Shown in pieces: positions 9,171 to 15,961 of a stretch of DNA of 64,000 nt (position 1 is its first letter; every line of letters begins with the position of its first letter). This DNA is from Marinifilaceae bacterium (GTDB taxonomy: Bacteria; Bacteroidota; Bacteroidia; Bacteroidales; Marinifilaceae), in NCBI GenBank assembly GCA_025210485.1, contig JAOARN010000053.1, positions 51,107-115,106 on the forward strand, in the 5' to 3' direction. A program made the translations under genes and the position numbers. The notes beneath the pieces were generated by a model. The model made no database searches. It saw nothing but the letters and a program-made list of their open reading frames with translations, and was not told where the DNA came from.

Positions 9171-9506
9171 ATGAAACACGAAAAAGATATTAGTGAAATC
9201 ATTCTTGATTCACTAAACAACAAAAAATTAAAAAAAGAAGAGAATTTACTTATGAAGTATTGGTTATCACAAGAAAAAAACAATAAATTTTTTTCATACA
9301 TGAAAGATTACACAAAAACGCTAAAAGAATCAGACATTGAATTGTTTTGTAACGAGAATCAAGCTTTCAAAGAATTCAAAACAAGAATCAATCACAGTAA
9401 AAAAAGACAAAAAGCAAGAAAAAAAAGATACATTATCATGATATTAATCATCATATGCTTTATCATGACAATAATATTGTTAGGCTTAACGAGTATACAA
9501 TCCTAA
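9171..9506 (+). CDS. FecR-like anti-sigma N-terminal protein lacking the periplasmic domain
   Basis: The first ~55 of 111 residues resemble the cytoplasmic N-terminal domain of FecR-type anti-sigma factors, with a WLSQEKNNKFF match to the typical W(L)xxxxxN(xx)(L/F)F signature. A very basic stretch (~75-90) is followed by one hydrophobic helix (~88-107), and the protein stops there. Normal FecR proteins continue with ~200 periplasmic residues, which are absent, and no remnant follows before the next terminator at 9537. No ECF sigma factor or SusC/D pair is adjacent. It is either a minimal anti-sigma-like protein or a truncated relic. Confidence 0.6.
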   Translation: MKHEKDISEIILDSLNNKKLKKEENLLMKYWLSQEKNNKFFSYMKDYTKTLKESDIELFCNENQAFKEFKTRINHSKKRQKARKKRYIIMILIIICFIMTIILLGLTSIQS

Positions 9507-9536
9507 TACAAGTAAACTCATTTTTTTCGACAAAAA

Positions 9537-9565
9537 AAGGAGGTACTCAATATGAGTACCTCCTT
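9537..9565. terminator. Terminator of the rpmB-rpmG-DUF4295 operon
   Basis: A perfect 13-bp stem (9537-9549 with 9553-9565) with a 3-base loop is followed on the minus strand by a T-run (9532-9538). It may also end the plus-strand FecR-like gene. Confidence 0.93.
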
Positions 9566-9587
9566 AATTTCTTTTCCAATCGTAAAA

Positions 9588-9743
9588 TTACTTCTTAGCG
9601 AAGAAATCTTTTACTTGTTCGTTTGGAACAATCTCTTCTTTGAAACAGTAGGCTCCAGTTTTTGGAGATTTAACCATTTTAATTACTTTGGCATAACCTC
9701 TACCTTCACCTTTCTGAAGTGTTGCTACTACTTTCTTAGCCAT
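9588..9743 (-). CDS. DUF4295 family small protein
   Basis: A 51-codon gene. The protein starts MAKKVVATLQKGEGRGYAKV and contains IKMVKSPKTGAY and a C-terminal IVPNEQVKDFFAKK, the hallmark of the DUF4295 family found in Bacteroidota directly downstream of rpmG. It is basic and soluble and is presumed to be ribosome-associated because of its constant position in the L28-L33 operon. It starts 6 bases after the rpmG stop, and a strong terminator follows. Confidence 0.92.
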   Translation of the reverse strand: MAKKVVATLQKGEGRGYAKVIKMVKSPKTGAYCFKEEIVPNEQVKDFFAKK

Positions 9744-9749
9744 AACTTA

Positions 9750-9932
9750 TTATTTTATTTCTCGATGAAGGGTTACCTTCCTTAGAATTGGATTATATTT
9801 CTTCATTTCCATACGATCAGGAGTATTCTTCTTATTCTTGGTAGTAATATACCTAGAAGTACCGGGAACACCACTGTCTTTATGCTCAGTGCATTCAAGA
9901 ATTACTTGAACTCTATTACCTTTTTTAGCCAT
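9750..9932 (-). CDS. rpmG: 50S ribosomal protein L33
   Basis: The 60-residue protein opens [18 protein letters not shown] and continues with [17 protein letters not shown], the standard L33 sequence. It keeps only one of the cysteines of zinc-ribbon L33 forms, so it looks like the zinc-independent type. The middle gene of rpmB-rpmG-DUF4295, it lies 11 bases after rpmB. Confidence 0.97.
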   Translation of the reverse strand: MAKKGNRVQVILECTEHKDSGVPGTSRYITTKNKKNTPDRMEMKKYNPILRKVTLHREIK

Positions 9933-9943
9933 CTTTTATGCCT

Positions 9944-10186
9944 TTAAAAATTTTTAATAAACCCTTTTTCTTGAGCTTTCAACAACGCATTTTTCAAGCC
10001 CAATTTATTAATGGTACGTATTCCCGCGGCAGAAACCTTTAGGTCTACCCATCTATCTTCCTCTGGAAGATAAAATTTCTTCGTAAAAAGATTTGGGTAG
10101 AATTTTCTTTTTGTTCTCCTCTTAGAGTGAGAAACATTGTTTCCTACCATCACTTTTTTTCCGGTAATTTGACAAACTCTTGACAT
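9944..10186 (-). CDS. rpmB: 50S ribosomal protein L28
   Basis: The 80-residue protein opens [21 protein letters not shown], then [18 protein letters not shown] and a C-terminal [11 protein letters not shown], all standard for bacterial L28. It is the first gene of the rpmB-rpmG-DUF4295 operon. The promoter is not clear; a CAATTTTG-like box at 10228-10235 (minus strand) is a weak candidate. Confidence 0.97.
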   Translation of the reverse strand: MSRVCQITGKKVMVGNNVSHSKRRTKRKFYPNLFTKKFYLPEEDRWVDLKVSAAGIRTINKLGLKNALLKAQEKGFIKNF

Positions 10187-10364
10187 AGTCAGATTATTTT
10201 TTCCTTAAACGCTTTTCAAACAGTGTGCAAAATTGAAAATTATTTTTTACAAATAAAAATCTTTTACGGTATTTTTTTTAGCTTTTTAATTAATTCTAAA
10301 AAGTCAAAAAACATTAAGCTCAAACAGGTTGAAAACACAGCAGGTTTATTATTTTCGATATTTT

Positions 10365-10892
10365 TTAATACCTATCCCCTACTGATAGATTATGTATAGC
10401 TCTTAACGAATTTACTAAATACTGACCCCAATATAAACTAAAACTATCTTTCACAGCCCATAGAGCATCATTCATAATTTCAGTATTTCCGATTCTATAT
10501 GCTGAAATAAAATCTTTTATATCCTGATATATATCAGTCATATTTTCGGAAATAGAACAAGATCTTGCTTCTTCTGAAAATTGCATTTCATCATTGAAAA
10601 CTTCAAGATATTCATCTTGTTCTCCAAGTTTTTCCCTTAATATATTATTTATATATCCCCAATCCGACTCATTAACAAATTTTTCTGGTTCTTCATCCAA
10701 CATAGGGTTTACATTTGGCAACATACAGGCTTTCAAATACAACAAAGACATTATTTTTCTTGCAATATCTACAAATCCACTCAACTCTATACTTTTAGAA
10801 TTTTCGAGAAATTGACAATACTCATTTGCCACTTTCACAAATTCAAGAGTATTTTTATCGTATGCCACTGAATCAAAAGTATTATCTTCCAT
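10365..10892 (-). CDS. DUF5063 domain protein
   Basis: This soluble 175-residue helical protein matches my recollection of Bacteroidota DUF5063 proteins: an N-terminal VAYDKNTLEFVKVANEYCQF, a central LYLKACMLP helix, and a C-terminal FKDSFSLYWGQYLVNSLRAIH-like end. The start was set at the ATG at 10892, 13 bases after the stop of the upstream flavoprotein gene; a longer in-frame reading would overlap that gene by ~100 bases and begin with an atypical Leu/Ile-rich stretch. It is probably cotranscribed with the COG2509 flavoprotein. Function is unknown. Confidence 0.75.
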   Translation of the reverse strand: MEDNTFDSVAYDKNTLEFVKVANEYCQFLENSKSIELSGFVDIARKIMSLLYLKACMLPNVNPMLDEEPEKFVNESDWGYINNILREKLGEQDEYLEVFNDEMQFSEEARSCSISENMTDIYQDIKDFISAYRIGNTEIMNDALWAVKDSFSLYWGQYLVNSLRAIHNLSVGDRY

Positions 10893-10905
10893 TATAAACT
10901 TATAT

Positions 10906-12471
10906 TTAATTAGCTTTATTAATTCTATCTGCAATAGCAATCGCACAATTTTCCCCATCCATAGCAGCCGAGACAATTCCTCCAGCATATCCAGCTCCTT
11001 CACCACATGGATAAAGTCCTTCTATCTTAATATGTTGATAAGTTTCTCGGTTTCGAGGAATTCTAACAGGTGACGAAGTTCGTGATTCTACACCAACTAT
11101 TACCGCTTCGTTTGTTAAAAATTTGTTAGATTTTTTTGCAAAATTTTTGAATGCTAATTGTAGTGATTTTGAAATGATACTAGGCATCCAATTATGCATA
11201 TCGCTACTTACAATCTCTGGCTGATAAGAACAAGCAGGCAAATTTTCGCTTGTTTGTGAGTTTACAAAATCCAACATTCTTTGGGCTGGGGCCTTAAAAT
11301 CACCTCCTGCTTTTTCATATGCCATTCGTTCAAAATCTGCCTGAAACTCCAAACCTGCTAATGCACCATATTTAGAATACGAGCCCAAGTCGGAAGGATA
11401 AATTTCTACCGCAATACCCGAATTTGCAAATTGTGTATTTCTTTCCGATGAAGACATTCCATTCACAACCTGCTGCTTATAATTGGTAGATGCAGGAACT
11501 ATAACTCCCCCTGGACACATGCAAAACGAATACACTCCTCTGTCACGCACTCTTGTCAAGAAGCTATAAGTAGCTGCTGGTAAATATTTATTTCTCCCCT
11601 TTGGATTATGATATTGAATCTGATCAATTAGATTTTGAGGATGCTCTAATCTGACTCCCATAGCAAAAGACTTAAGCTCTAATTCTACATTTTGCTTATC
11701 AAGCATTCTATATATATCATGAGCAGAATGCCCTGTTGCAAGAATTAAATTTTCTGTCTCGACAACTAATCCAGACTCACATGAAAAGGAAACAACTTTA
11801 TTATCTTTAATATTAATTTCCTTTAGCTTTTCATTAAAAACAATTTCACCACCTGATTTTAAAATTGTTTCTCTTATATTTTTTATAATCTTAGGAAGAA
11901 CATTGGTTCCAATATGTGGGTGAGCCTCATATAGTATCTCATCTTGTGCTCCATGCTGATGGAATAATTCTAAAATAGACTCAATATTACCTCTTTTTTT
12001 TGACCGTGTGTACAGTTTACCATCCGAAAAGGTACCTGCACCTCCTTCTCCAAAACAATAATTTGAATCCAAATCCAACAGCTTATCCCTATGAAGATTA
12101 GCCAAAGAGCCTTTTCTTTCATCAACAGCTTTACCTCTCTCAATAACAACTGGACACAAACCTAATTTTACGAGTTTCATAGCAGCAAAAAGTCCAGCTG
12201 GTCCTGCCCCTATAATATAAACCTTAGGCGACTGCGAAACATTTGGAAAAATATGCTTAGAATAATTATCATCCAGCTTTTCTTCGCCAGTAACTACTTG
12301 CAATTTCAAGTTCACCTTAATTTTCGAATTTCTAGCATCGATAGATTTTTTCACAATTCTGAAAGTGATTTTCTCATCTCTCGCTAGTTCAAGTTCTTTG
12401 GCAATAATTCGTTTTATTTCATTGCGGGATGAAGCCAACTTTGGGCTTGTTGTTATACTCAATTCTCTCAT
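10906..12471 (-). CDS. COG2509 FAD-dependent dehydrogenase-like protein
   Basis: The 521-residue flavoprotein has an N-terminal ~85-residue domain, then a Rossmann FAD site VYIIGAGPAGLFAAMKLVKLG with a following acidic VVIERG. FGEGGAGTFSDGKLYT, LATGHSAHDIY and FCMCPGGVIV follow, and the C-terminal FAD motif is YPCGEGAGYAGGIVSAAMDG. These mark the uncharacterised COG2509 family, whose reaction is unknown. It has a good promoter (12529-12558) and is probably followed by the DUF5063 gene in one transcript. Cytoplasmic; no membrane segments. Confidence 0.88.
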   Translation of the reverse strand: MRELSITTSPKLASSRNEIKRIIAKELELARDEKITFRIVKKSIDARNSKIKVNLKLQVVTGEEKLDDNYSKHIFPNVSQSPKVYIIGAGPAGLFAAMKLVKLGLCPVVIERGKAVDERKGSLANLHRDKLLDLDSNYCFGEGGAGTFSDGKLYTRSKKRGNIESILELFHQHGAQDEILYEAHPHIGTNVLPKIIKNIRETILKSGGEIVFNEKLKEINIKDNKVVSFSCESGLVVETENLILATGHSAHDIYRMLDKQNVELELKSFAMGVRLEHPQNLIDQIQYHNPKGRNKYLPAATYSFLTRVRDRGVYSFCMCPGGVIVPASTNYKQQVVNGMSSSERNTQFANSGIAVEIYPSDLGSYSKYGALAGLEFQADFERMAYEKAGGDFKAPAQRMLDFVNSQTSENLPACSYQPEIVSSDMHNWMPSIISKSLQLAFKNFAKKSNKFLTNEAVIVGVESRTSSPVRIPRNRETYQHIKIEGLYPCGEGAGYAGGIVSAAMDGENCAIAIADRINKAN

Positions 12472-12528
12472 CTAAGCCTTTCTAAGTGTATAAATATTAT
12501 CAACAGAAATACAGCTCCTGTCAATCGA

Positions 12529-12558
12529 CAAAGATATACATGTTGAAAATAAAAACAA
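12529..12558 (-). promoter_or_regulatory. Promoter of the COG2509-DUF5063 unit
   Basis: On the minus strand TTG (12556-12558) is 19 bases upstream of TATCTTTG (12529-12536), matching the Bacteroidota consensus. The predicted start point is about 50 bases before the start codon. Confidence 0.72.
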
Positions 12559-12657
12559 TAGAGTAATGAAAACATATTTATAAGTTATATTAATCTCTAA
12601 AATTGTAGTATAAATGTAACATATCGAGAAAATCCCATATATATTTTACAAAAATAT

Positions 12658-12688
12658 TTTGGATACATAATAAATTAGATTAAGTTTG
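12658..12688 (+). promoter_or_regulatory. Promoter of the porin-DGC operon
   Basis: TTTTG (ending at 12661) and TAAGTTTG (12681-12688) are separated by 19 bases, a close match to the Bacteroidota -33/-7 consensus. The predicted start point, about 12695, falls inside the first palindromic operator (12687-12706). Confidence 0.72.
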
Positions 12689-12706
12689 TTCGTGTTTTTA
12701 CGAACA
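12687..12706. promoter_or_regulatory. Palindromic operator 1 (TGTTCGT-N6-ACGAACA)
   Basis: A perfect 7-bp inverted repeat around a 6-base spacer, overlapping the end of the -7 box and the expected transcription start of the porin-DGC operon. This is the classic position for a repressor site. The regulator is not encoded next to it. Confidence 0.7.
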
Positions 12707-12751
12707 GTGATTTCACTATATTTAAACTTAAAAATTAAATTTTGCAAACTC

Positions 12752-12775
12752 TTTGTTCGTGTATTAACGAACAAA
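12752..12775. promoter_or_regulatory. Palindromic operator 2 (TTTGTTCGT-N6-ACGAACAAA)
   Basis: A perfect 9-bp inverted repeat around a 6-base spacer, with the same TTCGT-N6-ACGAA core as operator 1. The two centres are 67 bases apart. It ends 17 bases before the porin start codon, so occupancy or RNA folding here could also affect translation. Confidence 0.7.
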
Positions 12776-12792
12776 TACTATTCATCAACAAT

Positions 12793-13860
12793 ATGAAAAC
12801 AAACATAATAATAAAGTATTTTTTAATTCTTATACTATCTTTGAACTATCAAAATGTTTTATGTCAAACTAACATAAAACTCAACAATAACTTAAAACCT
12901 ATTATTCACCTATTTAGTGAATCAAGCTATAGCATTGAGGAAGATTACTATAACAATAAAATTAATCGGGCACACATAGGTTTTACTTATAAATTTAACA
13001 ATAAGTGGTTTGCAAAAATAATAATTGATAGAGGTAAGCCAAGCAAATCGAAAGGAAGTACAATAACAAAACTGAATGGCGAACAAGTCAATATTGATAC
13101 AAAGATTAACGAAGGTGCTACATACACAATGTTTCTAAAATTTGCCTCCTTAACATGGAAACCAACAGATAATATAAAAATCAAAACTGGTGCTATTTTA
13201 CAAAATCATTATATTACACAAGAGAAATTCTGGGGAAATAGATTTGTCTGTCAAACATTTCAGGATTTATACTGGAAGATCCCTAGCTCTGACCTAGGAA
13301 TTATCGGTTTTTGGAATTTAAATAAAAATCTAAATTTAGACCTAGCAATTACAAACGGGGAAGGATCTAGGGTTAATCAAGATAAATATGGCAAAATAAA
13401 ATTAGCTGGTGGTGCAACAATTAAGACTCAAGAGAACTTTAAGTTAAGATTGTATTATCATAACAAAAAAACTGGCGATAAAAACAAAACTACGGAACAA
13501 ATGTATAGTGTGTTTTTTGGTCTTGGGGAAGGTAAAAAATTCAAAATTGGCGTGGAATACAATTACATGAAAAATCTCAACTACTTAAAAAACATTGACT
13601 CTTATGGCTATTCAATTTTCAGTAATTATAAAACGAGTAATAAGTCTAATATCTTCATTCGATTTGATGGTATTTACTACGAAAACATAAGTGACGAATA
13701 TGATAATATTTATCTTAATGCAAATAGATTAATATGTGGTTATAAGTATTCTCCAGTCAAGAACTTAAATCTATCATTAAACTATAACAGATATTACACA
13801 TCTAAAAATCATGATAAATCAATAAATAAAATACAATTTAACATTGAATATAAAATTTAA
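12793..13860 (+). CDS. Porin-like outer-membrane beta-barrel
   Basis: The 355-residue protein has a signal peptide (hydrophobic ~8-20, cleavage near LCQ) followed by amphipathic beta strands throughout and an aromatic/charged C-terminal strand QFNIEYKI. Features such as FASLTWKPTDNIKIKTG and WGNRFVCQTFQDLYW suggest a general or anion-type porin (OprP/O-like), but I cannot name the substrate. The start is the ATG at 12793, where the signal peptide begins; the longer reading would run through operator 2. It is followed after 4 bases by the DGC gene and controlled by a promoter with two operators. Confidence 0.75.
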   Translation: MKTNIIIKYFLILILSLNYQNVLCQTNIKLNNNLKPIIHLFSESSYSIEEDYYNNKINRAHIGFTYKFNNKWFAKIIIDRGKPSKSKGSTITKLNGEQVNIDTKINEGATYTMFLKFASLTWKPTDNIKIKTGAILQNHYITQEKFWGNRFVCQTFQDLYWKIPSSDLGIIGFWNLNKNLNLDLAITNGEGSRVNQDKYGKIKLAGGATIKTQENFKLRLYYHNKKTGDKNKTTEQMYSVFFGLGEGKKFKIGVEYNYMKNLNYLKNIDSYGYSIFSNYKTSNKSNIFIRFDGIYYENISDEYDNIYLNANRLICGYKYSPVKNLNLSLNYNRYYTSKNHDKSINKIQFNIEYKI

Positions 13861-13864
13861 AAAA

Positions 13865-14233
13865 ATGTCAGAGAATAAAAAAAATTGCAGTTGCGATACA
13901 GGTAACAAAATAGTTATGTCATGTTCTGGTGCTTCAGATCTTGGTTGTATTTCAGATAAAGTAGCAAGAATGCTTCAAGTTTCAAATAAAAGAAAAATGA
14001 ATTGCATAGCCAAAGCTGGATTAGGCATGGAAAAAGTAATAGAACAATTAAAAACAAAAGATATATTGATTATTGATGGCTGCAAGCTATCATGTGGACA
14101 AAAAATAATGGAAAAAAACGGTATAACTAATTATAAACATATAGCAATTACAGAACTAGGTCTAATAAAAGGTGATTCTAATCCAAATGATGAAAACCTA
14201 AAATTCGTTTATAATAAAATATCCGATTTATAA
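13865..14233 (+). CDS. DGC-domain putative zinc-binding protein
   Basis: This 122-residue cytoplasmic protein is rich in conserved cysteines: CSCDTG near the N-terminus, SCSGASDLGC, a central NCIAKAGLG, and DGCKLSCG. This is the pattern of the DGC domain family, small putative metal-binding proteins named for the Asp-Gly-Cys motif, visible here. Their biochemical role is not established. It lies 4 bases after the porin gene, so the two are cotranscribed and presumably share the operator-controlled response (a metal or oxyanion signal is a guess). The start at 13865 gives MSENKK; the upstream reading overlaps the porin. Confidence 0.85.
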   Translation: MSENKKNCSCDTGNKIVMSCSGASDLGCISDKVARMLQVSNKRKMNCIAKAGLGMEKVIEQLKTKDILIIDGCKLSCGQKIMEKNGITNYKHIAITELGLIKGDSNPNDENLKFVYNKISDL

Positions 14234-14269
14234 TCAATTTTATAACAGAGGTGACTATTGGATTAAAAT

Positions 14270-14305
14270 AAACTGGGCTTAATTTTTAAAAATCAAGCCC
14301 AGTTT
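14270..14305. terminator. Bidirectional terminator between DGC and thioredoxin-like genes
   Basis: A 10-bp stem (14271-14280 with 14295-14304) extended by inner A/T pairing, with flanking A and T tracts, lies between two convergent genes. Confidence 0.85.
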
Positions 14306-14335
14306 TAAATAATAATTTCAATAATATGATTCAAA

Positions 14336-14833
14336 CTATTTCTTAGGCTTATATATTAATGCACCTGGAGTCCAATTATTTAAAAACTTAATTATTTTTT
14401 TGGAATCATATCCAAATTCTCCTGTTTTTTCAAACACAACAGAATTTTGAGTATGTATCAGATTTCCTTCTCCATCTATAATCATAAATACAGGATAACC
14501 AAAACGTGAAGGGTTCTTATATTTACGCATAATCTCATGGTTTTTCTTAGCTTTACTAGTCGAGACTAAAACCTCAACATAATTTGCATCAAGAACATTC
14601 ATTATATCTTTATTAGCATGAGTATAGTTATGAAATAACACACACCATTTACACCAATTCCCTCCCAATTTAACAAAAACATGTTTATTTTCAGCTTTTG
14701 CTTTTTTTACTGCATCTGCAATTTGTTTTTCGGCATCCGCCATTTCATCATAAATCTTCTTACTTTGAGCGTTTAAGTTAGATATATTTAAAACTAACAT
14801 AGCTAAAACAATCAAACTGAATATTCTTTTCAT
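14336..14833 (-). CDS. Periplasmic thioredoxin-fold protein (WCKWC)
   Basis: This 165-residue protein has a signal peptide (~1-22, cleavage near LNAQ), a helix with many charged residues, and a thioredoxin fold with the active site GGNWCKWCVLF, a CxxC at ~60-63. The cis-proline is likely in FGYPVFMIID. A Cys-Lys-Trp-Cys site and the DUF255/thioredoxin_7-like layout suggest periplasmic disulfide handling or protein repair. It is a single gene, convergent with the DGC operon. Partner proteins cannot be read from context. Confidence 0.85.
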   Translation of the reverse strand: MKRIFSLIVLAMLVLNISNLNAQSKKIYDEMADAEKQIADAVKKAKAENKHVFVKLGGNWCKWCVLFHNYTHANKDIMNVLDANYVEVLVSTSKAKKNHEIMRKYKNPSRFGYPVFMIIDGEGNLIHTQNSVVFEKTGEFGYDSKKIIKFLNNWTPGALIYKPKK

Positions 14834-15008
14834 ATTTTAAAAATTTTGAATTAAAAAAATAAAAGTGCTAAAATTTATTGAATTACAAAACTATTTTCTT
14901 AGTTTATTAAAATTATGATTTTTCATATCTCTCAAAACCTTATCAATCTTATGGTATAATTAAGAACAAACTTCATGCAGCTAATAATCGGATATTAAAA
15001 TACTATGA

Positions 15009-15959
15009 CTAAACTTCATTCAATCTCTTGAAATTGTAGGCTACTGTCAGATTGTACATAGTTGTTTTATCCTTAGATTTGAATCTATTAGCAAAGCTAA
15101 AGACAAATGAATTATATTTATAAGATAATCCCAAACATAAATAATTATCATTTTTCATAGAATTTCCACCTATTCTAAAATATAATCTAGATTTATATGA
15201 GTATTCCACACCTATCTTTACAAATTCGCTAGTTTTAATATATTTACTTTTTCTATACCCACCACCGGAAACAAACAAACTAGCACTATTCTTAATATCT
15301 AAATCACATGAAATAGATCCACCTATGCTTATCTTTTCAGATAATTCGGTTGATTTTCCAGAGTATTTTACTTTCCCTATATTGGAATATTCAGAACCTA
15401 ATGAACATTTTACCTTTTTATTAAAAATATTAAAACTATCATAATAATATACTCCTCCAGCATAAATCATTGCATTCATATCTGTTATACTATTCTCTTC
15501 CACACAGGAAGACTTAACATAAATAGCAAATCTATCATTCAATTTATACGACAATCCTAAATCAAGACTATATGACTTTAATTTGATAGTTTCAAGATTA
15601 TCATTAAATGACAAATCAGAGTTAAATTCATTCTGAAATTCGCCCATATCAAGATATCTTATACCAACCAATATCGCAATTTTACGAAATTTATATCCTG
15701 CCGAAAAGTTATAGTATCTATAATTATTACTATCCTCATTATTAATCTCAGCAGATGAAATTGCAATATTATTTGCCTGAGAATAAAAAATAGCAGACGG
15801 ATTATTATGAACATAATTTTCAGACAGCAAACCCATATATGAATTTGCCAAAGAAAGAGACATAGCTGAGTTAGGCATATCTGTTATAGGCAATACACTA
15901 AGCTGTGCTTTCGAGGAAAGAGCAAAAAACATTAGTATATAGAATATTTTATTTTTCAT
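15009..15959 (-). CDS. PorV/PorQ-like outer-membrane barrel
   Basis: The 316-residue protein has a signal peptide (~1-18) followed by NSAMSLSLANSYMG and NNPSAIFYSQ, the small-residue/NPS pattern typical of the PorV/PorQ (FadL-like) barrels of the type IX secretion apparatus. Alternating strands then run to the C-terminus. It starts 2 bases after the stop of a subtilase carrying a T9SS-like C-terminal signal, so the pair is surely cotranscribed. A role in anchoring or releasing that protease at the cell surface is a reasonable inference. The family call is moderate because overall conservation is low. Confidence 0.6.
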   Translation of the reverse strand: MKNKIFYILMFFALSSKAQLSVLPITDMPNSAMSLSLANSYMGLLSENYVHNNPSAIFYSQANNIAISSAEINNEDSNNYRYYNFSAGYKFRKIAILVGIRYLDMGEFQNEFNSDLSFNDNLETIKLKSYSLDLGLSYKLNDRFAIYVKSSCVEENSITDMNAMIYAGGVYYYDSFNIFNKKVKCSLGSEYSNIGKVKYSGKSTELSEKISIGGSISCDLDIKNSASLFVSGGGYRKSKYIKTSEFVKIGVEYSYKSRLYFRIGGNSMKNDNYLCLGLSYKYNSFVFSFANRFKSKDKTTMYNLTVAYNFKRLNEV

Positions 15960-15961
15960 TA

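Noticed and set aside
9171..9506. Complete FecR anti-sigma factor
   Set aside because: The periplasmic FecR domain is absent and no sigma factor is adjacent.
9552..9785. 77-residue plus-strand frame
   Set aside because: It is antisense to the DUF4295 gene, whose family sequence is clear on the other strand.
10893..11006. Upstream start of the DUF5063 gene
   Set aside because: It would overlap the flavoprotein gene by ~100 bases; the ATG at 10892 fits a normal operon gap.
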